A stretch of DNA of 64,000 nucleotides from Oscillospiraceae bacterium (GTDB lineage Bacteria > Bacillota > Clostridia > Oscillospirales > Ruminococcaceae), in assembly GCA_021203065.1 (NCBI GenBank), contig JAJQBX010000018.1:248001-312000 (forward strand), in the 5' to 3' direction. The position numbers were made by a program, and so were the translations under genes. A model generated the notes under the pieces. The model was not told the origin of the DNA. It saw only the letters and a list, made by a program, of their open reading frames with translations, and ran no database searches. This document shows, one piece after another, positions 1 through 7,571 of this stretch (position 1 is the stretch's first letter; the number at the start of each line of letters is the position of its first letter).

Positions 1-1216
1 CGATGTAGCTCTTCTCATATGTGCCGGTCTCGATGATGCTGTAGACTATCTCCTTGACGGTGTTAATCGGGATTGCGAAGCCGATGTTGTCGATGGACGC
101 CTCAGAAGAGGAACTGCTGCTCGAATACTTCGCATTGGTGATGCCGACAACCTCACCATACATGTTGAAGAGTGCGCCGCCCGAGTTGCCGGAGTTGATG
201 GCACAGTCGGTCTGGATAAGCTCCATGGTCACGTCATTCGAAAGGGTTACAGAACGGTTGAGTGCGCTGACTACTCCTGCAGTGAGGGAGAATGTGAGCT
301 CGCCGAGCGGGTTGCCGATTGCAACGACTGAATCGCCGACGTTAAGGCTGTCGGAGTCGCCCAAGGTTACGGTGCTGAGACCCTCCGCCTCAATCTTGAG
401 AACAGCTATATCGTTGTTCTCGTCATAGCCGACAAGGGTTGCGGTGTAGCTTTCGCCGTTGTAGAGGCTGACGGTTATCTTGCTCGAATCCTCGATAACG
501 TGATAGTTGGTAAGGATGTAGCCGTCAGAAGAGATTATGAAGCCTGAACCGGAAGCCGCCGAGGTGGTGGTATAGCCGAAGTAGTTGGTGGTTATAGAGG
601 TTGTGATGCCGACGGTTGCGTTTACGTTATTTGCGTAGACCTCTGCGGCGGTCATCTCCTCGCCTGCCTCAACCTCGTTGAGGATAACCTCGTTGGTGTG
701 GCTGCTGGTGTTGATCACTGTTCCGGAGTCGGAAGTAACAGAGGAGCCTGAAGAGGTAGGTACAACTGAGCTGTCGGTGGTGACAAGAGCCGTTGCCGCC
801 GCTCCGATTCCTCCGCCAAGGATTGCACAGACAAGAGCGATGGCTATCATTGCGCCCCAAGGAGTTCTTGAGGTCTTCTCCTTCTTCTCTTTCATCTTCT
901 TGGCTTTCTTCTGCTTCTTCTGCTGATCAGGCTGCTCGTAGACGACATAGCCGGTGTTCGGCTGTGCGCTCTGCCACTGGTAGGTGTAGTCGCCCTGATA
1001 TGCCTGCTGGGTGTAGCCCTGCTGCTCATAGCCCTGAGTCTGCTGGGGCTGCTGTTCAGAATAGTACTGGGTCTGCTGATAGGTGGACTGCTGATAAGCA
1101 GTTTGCTCGTAGGTCTGCTCCGGTTGAGCAGAGTAAGCTTCCTCGGTGGGAGTGCTTTCTGTCTCGTTGACAGCTCCGCCAGTTACTTCATTGATATTGT
1201 CATTGTAGTTATCCAT
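1..1216 (-). CDS. HtrA/DegP-like membrane-anchored serine protease (3' end missing)
   Basis: Trypsin-like S1C protease of the HtrA/DegP family, which degrades or refolds damaged extracytoplasmic proteins. The start ATG at 1216 is preceded by AAAGGAG; the frame stays open to the window edge, giving 405 codons, so the C-terminus (including any PDZ domain) is outside. Residues 1-90 are a cytoplasmic low-complexity region rich in Gln and Tyr, then a Lys-rich stretch, then one membrane segment at about 112-135, so the protease faces outward. The catalytic triad is visible: His239 (LTNYHV), Asp269 (NNDIAVLK) and Ser345 (GNSGGAL). A second full HtrA gene lies at 30692-32248 with the same layout. The family call is secure; the substrate is unknown. 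The Gln/Tyr-rich head is unusual for the family. Confidence 0.93.
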   Translation of the reverse strand, partial: MDNYNDNINEVTGGAVNETESTPTEEAYSAQPEQTYEQTAYQQSTYQQTQYYSEQQPQQTQGYEQQGYTQQAYQGDYTYQWQSAQPNTGYVVYEQPDQQKKQKKAKKMKEKKEKTSRTPWGAMIAIALVCAILGGGIGAAATALVTTDSSVVPTSSGSSVTSDSGTVINTSSHTNEVILNEVEAGEEMTAAEVYANNVNATVGITTSITTNYFGYTTTSAASGSGFIISSDGYILTNYHVIEDSSKITVSLYNGESYTATLVGYDENNDIAVLKIEAEGLSTVTLGDSDSLNVGDSVVAIGNPLGELTFSLTAGVVSALNRSVTLSNDVTMELIQTDCAINSGNSGGALFNMYGEVVGITNAKYSSSSSSSEASIDNIGFAIPINTVKEIVYSIIETGTYEKSYI

Positions 1217-1370
1217 AATGAGTCTCCTTTATTCAAAATCAAAGCTTTTCCGCTTTTCTGTGGATATTGTAACCCACGAATTTTAAAAATAAAGGTGCAT
1301 TTCATTAATGATTGATAAACACTTTTTGACGGGATGGTGATAGAATGGTGCTGACGCTCGCTTCGCTCGC

Positions 1371-1416
1371 GCCCTCTCAGTCGCCTGCGGCGACAGCTCC
1401 CCCAAAGGGGGAGCCA
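1371..1416. repeat. Half copy of the dispersed CCCCTCAGTC palindromic repeat
   Basis: The stretch contains the left half of the element seen complete at 5936-6140, 7393-7526, 30252-30391 and 48067-48180: a CCTCAGTCGCC...GGCGACAGC hairpin followed by a CTCCCCC-AAA-GGGGGAG hairpin. It lies between the two minus-strand genes and could act as a terminator or processing hairpin for the HtrA or ypeB transcript region. Confidence 0.6.
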
Positions 1417-1425
1417 TAAGTGCGA

Positions 1426-2775
1426 CTATACAGTCAGTACACTACCCTCGGTTTCAAGAAGTATCAGTATATCCTCTTCCTCGCCGGTTTCTGTATTGAC
1501 ATAGACTAAAACCGTTCTGCCGTCGGTGGACTGGCACTTGTACTCGTAGCAGAGCTTTTCCTCGACGCTGTCGGTCGGGATTATTGCGAGACCGGAGCTT
1601 GTGACGCTCAGCATCGGAGAGAGATCCCCTTGGCATTCGGTCTCAGAAAGAGTGGGTTCTGAGATTTCCCGCTCTATGTGATTCATAAGAAAGCCTCTTG
1701 CGTCGTAGCCGGTTATCTCGCCGTCATCAAGGGCTACGGCGACCTTGATGAGATCGGTATAGCAGGTCACGCCGTCCTGCTCATAGGCGAAGTTCACCGT
1801 GCAGACGCCGTTGTAGGTCTCGTAGTAGGTCTCACGCATGTCCTCTATCCCGAGATTCTCAAGATAGGTTTTTGCGGACTCCACCGCTTCTTCAGAGGTG
1901 AGATTTGCAGTTCTGACCGCCTGACGCCTGAGCATATAGCACACATAGCCGCCATTCTTCGTGACACTGCAGCTGACGCCATCCGCCGTGAAGCGATAGG
2001 ACGGCATTGTTCCCTCCTCCGTATACTCGGCTGTTTTCAGCTGGTAGCTTTCAAGCCCGCAATACTTGGCGGCAATTTCCCGAGCTTCGTCCTCCGAAAT
2101 CTCCTCTGCATTCTCGAGCATCAGGGAACTCTTCTCCAAGATATGGTCGGAAAAAGGTCCGTCATAGATGAGCTTTGGGGTGTTCTCAAAGCCCTCCTCG
2201 ACCGTCGAAAGGCTGTCGGTGAGGAACGATTCGCCGCCGTCTTCGAGCTCAGAAAAGAGCTCGCTTATACTCTTGTCGTTCGAAAGAAGCTTCGATTTGA
2301 GACTCCAGAGCTCATCGCTGAAAGCCGAAGCGTTGTCGCAAAGGGTGCTCATGATCTCATAGTCCTCATATGACGGAGTGCTGCCGTCAGCCGCCGACGC
2401 CGAGAGAGAATAGGCATAGTTCCCTATCTGCGAAAGAAATTTCTCGGTCTTCTCAAGATTTGAGGTGGCAACAGGGAGCTTTGTAAGGGCATTCTTGGCG
2501 TTGGTCGCCTCGCTCAAGAGCTCGCTCGAAAGCTTCTGCATCATCTGGGGAGAGGAGGCATATAAGCCCTTTGTAAGCGTCGCCGAAATCTTGTCGGCAC
2601 TCTGCGCCAGCTCCTCCACCGCCTCCTGATAGCCATACTCAATCGAGCTCTCCGCCCGTGAAAGCCTGCACATATACACAATATCCGCCGCCGCCAGAAC
2701 AGCGATTATCGCCACAGAGAACGAAATTATCCGCACCAACGTGCGCCGTGAAATAATGGTTTTCAAAGTTATCAT
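1426..2775 (-). CDS. ypeB: Spore germination protein YpeB
   Basis: YpeB-family protein of 449 aa. In spore formers YpeB is needed to localise and stabilise the cortex-lytic enzyme SleB. The N-terminus has a membrane segment (RTLVRIISFSVAIIAVLAA) followed by the family hallmark IEYGYQ and a long helical region. The C-terminal half holds PepSY-like repeats (EDEAREIAAKYCGL; SEEAVESAKTYLENLG). The reading frame extends to 2979, but the ATG at 2775 is chosen because GGAAAGG sits directly upstream and the protein then starts as family members do. sleB, its usual neighbour, is not in the window. A TTGCGA/TATAAT promoter at 2863-2891 fits. Its presence indicates a sporulating organism. Confidence 0.9.
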   Translation of the reverse strand: MITLKTIISRRTLVRIISFSVAIIAVLAAADIVYMCRLSRAESSIEYGYQEAVEELAQSADKISATLTKGLYASSPQMMQKLSSELLSEATNAKNALTKLPVATSNLEKTEKFLSQIGNYAYSLSASAADGSTPSYEDYEIMSTLCDNASAFSDELWSLKSKLLSNDKSISELFSELEDGGESFLTDSLSTVEEGFENTPKLIYDGPFSDHILEKSSLMLENAEEISEDEAREIAAKYCGLESYQLKTAEYTEEGTMPSYRFTADGVSCSVTKNGGYVCYMLRRQAVRTANLTSEEAVESAKTYLENLGIEDMRETYYETYNGVCTVNFAYEQDGVTCYTDLIKVAVALDDGEITGYDARGFLMNHIEREISEPTLSETECQGDLSPMLSVTSSGLAIIPTDSVEEKLCYEYKCQSTDGRTVLVYVNTETGEEEDILILLETEGSVLTV

Positions 2776-2862
2776 CCTTTCCTTTTTGATTATGGTTTCA
2801 CGAAAAGGGAGGATTAAACTTGGGAATATCAGGGAATCAACTGAGAGCGAATGGCACACACT

Positions 2863-2891
2863 ATTATAAGTTTCTGACTCATAAGTCGCAA
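2863..2891 (-). promoter_or_regulatory. Predicted ypeB promoter
   Basis: On the minus strand TTGCGA (2891-2886) is followed after 17 bp by TATAAT (2868-2863), about 88 bp upstream of the ypeB start. The first palindrome of the 2868-2932 pair covers this promoter exactly. Confidence 0.55.
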
Positions 2892-2932
2892 ACTTAAATT
2901 TTTCGAAAAGTTTCAGACTTCGAAGTCTGAAA
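2868..2932. promoter_or_regulatory. Two related palindromic operator-like sites between ypeB and the AAA ATPase
   Basis: Site 1 (2868-2895) has arms AAGTTT-N2-GACT and AGTC-N2-AAACTT around a 4-nt centre. Site 2 (2911-2932) has arms TTTCAGACT and AGTCTGAAA around TTCGA-type centre sequence. Both share the core GTTTC-N-GACT. Site 1 overlaps the minus promoter and site 2 ends four bases before the plus -35 box, as expected for one regulator controlling divergent promoters. No regulator gene is adjacent. Confidence 0.5.
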
Positions 2933-2935
2933 GTA

Positions 2936-2963
2936 TTGACTTTCTTGAATTTTGGGGTATAAT
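2936..2963 (+). promoter_or_regulatory. Predicted promoter of the AAA/DUF4143 ATPase gene
   Basis: TTGACT (2936-2941), 16 bp spacer, TATAAT (2958-2963), followed by AAGGAGGT and an ATG at 2991, giving a very short 5' leader. Confidence 0.75.
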
Positions 2964-2990
2964 ATAGGTATGAAATCAAGGAGGTATAGC

Positions 2991-4220
2991 ATGAATAGTC
3001 TTATAAATCGCCCTGAATATCTTGAGCAATTGATTCAGAACAAGGATGTCGATCTGGTCAAGATTGTCACCGGAATCAGAAGATGTGGGAAATCATCGCT
3101 TTTAGACCTGTTCCATGGGTATCTTTCTGAAAACGGTGTTCCGGATGAAAATATTATCCATATGAACCTCGAGTCATTGCGGTACAGAGAACTCACTGAT
3201 TACCTGTCGTTCTATGATTATGTGAGCAGTCACATTCCGGAGCATGGTAAAACCTACCTCATATTCGACGAATTACAGAACGTCCAGCACTGGGAAAAGG
3301 CTATAGAGTCACTAAGGCTTGACTTTGACGTGGATATTTATATCACCGGCTCGAACGCTTATCTTCTTTCAACAGAGTTTTCAACCTTGCTATCCGGAAG
3401 ATATATCGAAATCCGGATGCTTCCGCTGTCGTTCAAAGAATTCCTGACCTTCTATGAGTTTGAACCGGGTGTGAGTGTCGAAGAGAAATTTCAGAAATAC
3501 CTCAAATTCGGCGGCATGCCAATACTCAGGGAATACAGATTCAACGAAGCAAGAATCAATCAGGCTCTGGAGGGCATCTACTCCACGGTCATACTCCGGG
3601 ACATTCTTCAAAGAAACAATCAGACAGACCAAGAAACACTTGAGAAAATCATGATGTTCCTCTGTTCCAACATCGGCAGCATCACATCTCCCAACAAAAT
3701 CGGAAATATTCTGTCGTCCGAGGGCGATATAAGGTCTGGAAAGGATAAAAATATCGCCGGAAAGACCGTCGAAAAGTATATTTCAATGCTCCGGAGTGCC
3801 TTTGTATTCTACTCTGTCGGCAGGTATGATGTGAAAGGAAAACAGCTTCTTAAGACCTTGGGCAAGAATTATATCTCTGACATGGGGATTCGCAACATGC
3901 TTTTAGGCTACCGTGATGCGGACAGAGGGCATATAATCGAAAACATCGTTTTTCTTGAGCTGATTCGCCGTGATTATCGGGTATACATCGGAAAGGTAGG
4001 AGAAACGGAGATCGACTTTGTCGCCGAAAAGCCGGACAGCAAGGTATACATTCAGGTAACAGAAAGCATGCAGTCGCCTGAAACCCGTGAACGGGAGCTC
4101 AGACCCCTCAGGATGATTCCTGACAACTATGAAAAGATCGTGCTTTCCATGGACAGAAGCTATATCACCTCTTATGACGGCATCATGAATCTGTATCTGA
4201 TTGACTGGCTGCTGTCTTAA
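2991..4220 (+). CDS. AAA_14 / DUF4143 ATPase
   Basis: ATP-binding protein of 409 aa of the AAA_14 plus DUF4143 family, common in gut anaerobes; the cellular role of the family is not established. Walker A is GIRRCGKSS (residues 28-36) and Walker B is YLIFDELQ (about 89-96), followed by a sensor-like YITGSNAYLLS. The C-terminal DUF4143 part ends with the nuclease-like sequence GETEIDFVAEK. The frame is open from 2952, but ATG 2991 is preferred because AAGGAGGT lies five bases upstream. It stands alone, divergent from ypeB, with its own strong promoter and palindromes. The family is often gained and lost between strains. Confidence 0.9.
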   Translation: MNSLINRPEYLEQLIQNKDVDLVKIVTGIRRCGKSSLLDLFHGYLSENGVPDENIIHMNLESLRYRELTDYLSFYDYVSSHIPEHGKTYLIFDELQNVQHWEKAIESLRLDFDVDIYITGSNAYLLSTEFSTLLSGRYIEIRMLPLSFKEFLTFYEFEPGVSVEEKFQKYLKFGGMPILREYRFNEARINQALEGIYSTVILRDILQRNNQTDQETLEKIMMFLCSNIGSITSPNKIGNILSSEGDIRSGKDKNIAGKTVEKYISMLRSAFVFYSVGRYDVKGKQLLKTLGKNYISDMGIRNMLLGYRDADRGHIIENIVFLELIRRDYRVYIGKVGETEIDFVAEKPDSKVYIQVTESMQSPETRERELRPLRMIPDNYEKIVLSMDRSYITSYDGIMNLYLIDWLLS

Positions 4221-4235
4221 AAGTTTAATCCCCCA

Positions 4236-4263
4236 AAGAAAAATCCCCACCAAAAGGTGGGGA
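4236..4263. terminator. Rho-independent terminator between convergent genes
   Basis: Perfect 8-bp stem TCCCCACC / GGTGGGGA with an AAAA loop. On the minus strand the stem is followed by ATTTTTCTTT, so it mainly ends the secreted-protein gene at 4382-5650; it may also end the ATPase gene. Confidence 0.75.
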
Positions 4264-4381
4264 AACTTTCTCTTCTGCAAGCGTATGCCGTGGTGGGCAT
4301 TTCTTGGTCCTTTGGATGGAAAGACTCGTCCGGCTATGCCTTACGAACAGAAGCTGATATTTGAAGAAAACGAACTATCAA

Positions 4382-5650
4382 TTATCTTCTCTTGGAAGAA
4401 ACAACAGCCAAGCCAGCGATTGCCATCGGAACGAGAGCAAGTGCTACGCCGGTAGTCGGGTTGGTCTCAGCAGGAGTCTCAACCTCGTCGGTATCGTCAA
4501 CAGTGAGATCGTCGCCGTCTTCCTCAGTCTCGGTATCAGTAGACTCAACCGGCTCTTCAACATCGACATCCTCAGCGACTATTGTTCCAACGGGAACATA
4601 TACGCTGACGTTGGTGATGGTGTAGGTCTCAGAAGAGTTAGTTCCGAGAGTGTAGGAAGAGCTGTCGGTAAGACCAGCTGCCTCGAGAGCTGCATAAACG
4701 GTTGCGCCGTCGTAAACAACGGTAGTTCCGTCATCAGAAAGGAATGCTACCAAGTCATCCTCGTCATCGGTAGAAGTGCCGACGGTCGAGAGGTAAACAT
4801 ACTGATAGTTAGCACCTACGAAGAACTTATCCCAGACCTCGCCGGAAACATAGGAAACAATAGTCTCGGTGTCTCTTGTGATAACAAGGAGTGCACCCTC
4901 AGTGCTCAAAGCATTGATAAACGACTCATCGCCCAAAGTAGTGGTGTTCCAGTCATTGGAAGCAAAGTTAACATCACTCGAGAACGCCGCCTCATACTCA
5001 ACGCCGTCAACAGTAATAGTACTGCTCTCATCATCAGTGCCGATATACATATGGCAAACAGTGCAGTAACCATCAGAGCCTACAGTATGCGGAACGCAAG
5101 CCAAGTAAGTCTTGGTAGTCTCGCCACCGTCAACAGATCTGGTAAGCAAAACTCCGTGGTAGTCTTCGTTGATATAGATGACACCATTGGTGCGGGAGGT
5201 GGTTTCGCCAGAAGCCTGAGCAGCATAAACTCGAATTTCAGTGACATCCAAAGTACTGCCGCCCTGAATCCAAAGACCACGTACATTCGTGAAATCACTA
5301 ACCGCTGCCAAGAATTCAGCGGATGTAATAGTTATAGTTACGCTTGTACCGCCACTAACAGCTGTAGTTGTTGTGTTACAAGAAGATGACCAGCTATAAT
5401 TAGTATAGCTAATTCCAACTTGAATCCAATCATAAGTGCTGGAGTCTGAACTTGCATCAATCTCAATATAGCCACCATTCTGTGCTGCTTCACAAAGCTC
5501 AGTAACATAGCTCGTCAAATATGTGCCCTGATTCTGATATGAAATAGACTCAGTTGCAATGAGATCATATTCCGTAGCCATCACACCCATCGGCAGTAGC
5601 GAAACAACCATCAGTACGCTAAGCATAACGCACAAAAGTTTTTTTGCCAT
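4382..5650 (-). CDS. Secreted surface protein with NPTTG C-terminal signal and a C-x2-H-x7-C-x2-C module
   Basis: Unrecognised 422-aa exported protein. A signal peptide (KKLLCVMLSVLMVVSLLP) ends near residue 25. A discoidin/CBM-like beta-rich segment (IEIDASSDSSTYDWIQVGI) follows at about 60-140. A short module at 156-204 has Cys185, His188, Cys196 and Cys199 (CVPHTV...GYCTVC) and recurs in the protein at 62007-64000. An acidic Thr/Glu/Asp-rich spacer precedes NPTTG, a hydrophobic helix and SSKRR at 397-422, which resembles a sortase-type anchor. The start ATG at 5650 has GAGGAGG upstream; the longer frame to 5758 would run into the leader terminator. It is transcribed alone from the promoter at 5832-5860. 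A wall-anchored binding protein is an inference. Confidence 0.75.
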   Translation of the reverse strand: MAKKLLCVMLSVLMVVSLLPMGVMATEYDLIATESISYQNQGTYLTSYVTELCEAAQNGGYIEIDASSDSSTYDWIQVGISYTNYSWSSSCNTTTTAVSGGTSVTITITSAEFLAAVSDFTNVRGLWIQGGSTLDVTEIRVYAAQASGETTSRTNGVIYINEDYHGVLLTRSVDGGETTKTYLACVPHTVGSDGYCTVCHMYIGTDDESSTITVDGVEYEAAFSSDVNFASNDWNTTTLGDESFINALSTEGALLVITRDTETIVSYVSGEVWDKFFVGANYQYVYLSTVGTSTDDEDDLVAFLSDDGTTVVYDGATVYAALEAAGLTDSSSYTLGTNSSETYTITNVSVYVPVGTIVAEDVDVEEPVESTDTETEEDGDDLTVDDTDEVETPAETNPTTGVALALVPMAIAGLAVVSSKRR

Positions 5651-5700
5651 AAAAAATTTCCTCCTCAAAATGTCTTTTAGACCGTCTAAGGAGGATTGAA

Positions 5701-5819
5701 TATAGAAAAAGCCTCCAAAGCACGTGTCGTGTTCGGAGGTTTGAAATTGGGCACCCAAAAACCAGTACCCCCCCGCCGAGTTCTCACCCGGTTAGAAACG
5801 CAGAATTATTTACGCTTCT
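5701..5819 (-). promoter_or_regulatory. Structured leader with terminator (candidate attenuator or riboswitch)
   Basis: Between the promoter at 5832-5860 and the gene at 5650 the minus-strand RNA can form a hairpin AGAAGCG/CGTTTCT (5794-5819), a G-rich middle part (AACC...GGTT enclosing CCG...CGG), and then an intrinsic terminator: CCTCC/GGAGG with inner CACG/CGTG (5712-5739) followed by TTTTTCTATA. A terminator inside the leader of a single gene suggests conditional termination. I do not recognise the leader as a known riboswitch class. Confidence 0.55.
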
Positions 5820-5831
5820 AAATACGTTTAT

Positions 5832-5860
5832 ATAGTAGCATTTTTTGACCCGAATTGCAA
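5832..5860 (-). promoter_or_regulatory. Predicted promoter of the secreted NPTTG protein
   Basis: On the minus strand TTGCAA (5860-5855), 17-bp spacer, TACTAT (5837-5832). It starts a leader of about 175 nt. Confidence 0.6.
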
Positions 5861-5935
5861 GAGGAAATTGCCGGTCTTTTTCGATTTGTTAAAAGTGCAC
5901 AAATTTTGGGGCGGAATTTGTGCAGGTTGTACAGT

Positions 5936-6140
5936 TCGCCTGCGGCGATGCGCTCGCCCTGCGGGCTCGCGCACCCCTCAGTCAGCCTACGGCTGACAGC
6001 TCCCCTTATCAGGGGAGCCAATAGCAACCTTTCCCAGAAAGCAAATAGCCTCCCCTGATAAGGGGAGGGGGACCGCCGGCGAAGCCGGTGGTGGAGGGGT
6101 GCGCCGACCGGAGGGAGGCGCATCGCCGGCAGGCGACTGA
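5936..6140. repeat. Full copy of the dispersed palindromic repeat with extended arms
   Basis: The core runs from CACCCCTCAGTC (5972) to GGTGGAGGGGTG (6101) with internal hairpins around GCTCCCCTT/AGGGGAGC and CCTCCCCT/AAGGGGAGG and a GCCGGC...GCCGGT stem. This copy has extra outer arms (GCGATGCGC and GCGCATCGC). There is no open frame. It fills most of the gap between the leader at 5860 and the promoter at 6170. Confidence 0.75.
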
Positions 6141-6169
6141 GGTGTCACGCAAAGTGCGGCATGCGTCTC

Positions 6170-6198
6170 TTGACAGAATAGCCATATTGTGCTATGCT
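6170..6198 (+). promoter_or_regulatory. Promoter in front of the truncated antitoxin
   Basis: TTGACA (6170-6175), 17 bp, TATGCT (6193-6198), followed by GGAG and an ATG at 6241. The promoter has outlived the loss of the rest of the gene. Confidence 0.6.
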
Positions 6199-6240
6199 CA
6201 TATATGGTAAATCACATAATACTCATTGGAGATGATGCTA

Positions 6241-6393
6241 ATGGCAGATTATACCAACTACAAAGACTTTTTGGCTGAGGAGCTTAAGAATCCTGAGGTC
6301 AAGGCGGAGTATGATGCTTTGGAAACGGAATTTGAGATCAAAAGGGCTTTGATCAAAGCCCAGTCAGATAATATCCTCCCCTACAAAAATTGA
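6241..6393 (+). pseudogene. Truncated HigA-like antitoxin (N-terminal 50 aa only)
   Basis: A 50-codon frame with GGAG nine bases upstream. The segment DFLAEELKNPEVKAEYDALE matches the N-terminal helix region of HigA/XRE-type antitoxins, which normally continue for another 40-60 residues with a helix-turn-helix domain. Here the frame stops after NILPYKN and no HTH follows in any frame before the fba promoter at 6396. No HigB-like toxin is adjacent. It is best read as a remnant of a type II toxin-antitoxin pair, though a short stand-alone peptide cannot be excluded. Confidence 0.6.
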
Positions 6394-6395
6394 TA

Positions 6396-6424
6396 TTGCA
6401 AACCCGGGCGAAATAGTGTATAAT
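6396..6424 (+). promoter_or_regulatory. Predicted fba promoter
   Basis: TTGCAA (6396-6401), 17-bp spacer, TATAAT (6419-6424); the start codon is 65 bp downstream. Confidence 0.75.
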
Positions 6425-6488
6425 GTATCCGTAAGTTTAATTTTGGAATCACGGAGTGGTTCTACTATCATAAACGGAGGTAATGAAA

Positions 6489-7352
6489 ATGCTCGTATCT
6501 GCAAAGGACATGCTGAACAAGGCTCGTGACGGTCATTATGGCGTCGGACAGTTCAACATCAACAATCTTGAATGGACAAAGGCTGTGCTCCAGACGGCTG
6601 AGGAGTTGAAAGCTCCTGTTATCCTTGGTGTTTCTGAGGGTGCCGGAAAGTATATGTGCGGCTATACCACAATCGTCGGAATGGTCAAGGGTATGATAAA
6701 TGAGCTCGGTATCACTGTGCCGGTTGCTCTTCACCTCGATCACGGTACTTTTGAGGGAGCTAAGAAGTGCATCAACGCTGGCTTCAGCTCCATCATGTTC
6801 GATGGCTCTCACTATCCTATTGAGGAGAACCTCAAGCTCACCACTGCTCTTGTAAACACCTGCGACATCTTGGGTATTTCCCTTGAGGCTGAGGTTGGAG
6901 CTATCGGCGGTGAGGAGGACGGAGTTATCGCCGCTGGCGAGTGCGCTGACCCTGCTGAGTGCAAGATGATCGCTGACCTCGGCGTCACAATGCTCGCTGC
7001 CGGCATCGGCAATATCCACGGAAAGTATCCCGATAACTGGCAGGGACTGTCATTCTCGACCCTCGAAGCCATCAAGGCTGCTGTCGGCGATATGCCTCTG
7101 GTGCTCCACGGCGGCACCGGAATTCCCGCTGATCAGGTCAAGAAGGCAATCTCCCTCGGCGTTGCAAAGATCAATGTCAATACCGAATGCCAGATCGCAT
7201 TCACAGCCAAGGTACGTGAGTACATAGAGGCTGGCAAGGACCTCACCGGCAAGGGCTTCGACCCAAGAAAGGTTCTCGCCCCCGGCGTAGAGGCAATCAA
7301 GGACACCGTCAGAGAAAAGATGGATATGTTCGGCTGCATTGGTAAGGCGTAA
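6489..7352 (+). CDS. fba: Class II fructose-1,6-bisphosphate aldolase
   Basis: Zinc-dependent aldolase that splits fructose-1,6-bisphosphate into DHAP and glyceraldehyde-3-phosphate in glycolysis. At 287 aa it is full length for the family. Visible residues are Asp84 and His85 (HLDHG), His178 (NIHGKY), His207 (LHGGTG) and the phosphate-binding KINVNTE near 228-234. Two in-frame ATGs exist at 6483 and 6489; the second is chosen because it lies 8 bp from GGAGG (6476-6480) and gives the normal start MLVSAKDM. The gene is monocistronic, with its own promoter and a repeat element that can serve as terminator downstream. Confidence 0.96.
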   Translation: MLVSAKDMLNKARDGHYGVGQFNINNLEWTKAVLQTAEELKAPVILGVSEGAGKYMCGYTTIVGMVKGMINELGITVPVALHLDHGTFEGAKKCINAGFSSIMFDGSHYPIEENLKLTTALVNTCDILGISLEAEVGAIGGEEDGVIAAGECADPAECKMIADLGVTMLAAGIGNIHGKYPDNWQGLSFSTLEAIKAAVGDMPLVLHGGTGIPADQVKKAISLGVAKINVNTECQIAFTAKVREYIEAGKDLTGKGFDPRKVLAPGVEAIKDTVREKMDMFGCIGKA

Positions 7353-7392
7353 ATTTAACCACATTGCAAAAATGCGCCGGCTCACGCAGGCG

Positions 7393-7526
7393 CACCCCTC
7401 CACCGGCTTCGCCGGTCCCCCTCCCCTTAACAGGGGAGGCTTTTTTGTTTTCTTAACAAACTTTTGAGAGAATACAAGAAGGCTCCCCTGTTAAGGGGAG
7501 CTGTCAGCGAAGCTGACTGAGGGGTG
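7393..7526. repeat. Full copy of the dispersed palindromic repeat
   Basis: Runs from CACCCCTCCACCGGC to GACTGAGGGGTG, in the opposite orientation to the copy at 5936-6140. The hairpin CCTCCCCTT-AACA-GGGGAGG is followed by TTTTTTGTTTT on the plus strand, so this copy can terminate fba; the other half can terminate the SGNH operon on the minus strand. Confidence 0.75.
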
Positions 7527-7571
7527 CTGATTCAGGCAAAGCCTGAATCAGCTGACTTGGCGCAAGCCAAG

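Noticed and set aside
1678-2373. Plus-strand ORF of 231 aa
   Set aside because: Shadow of ypeB on the opposite strand, with no RBS and no family match.
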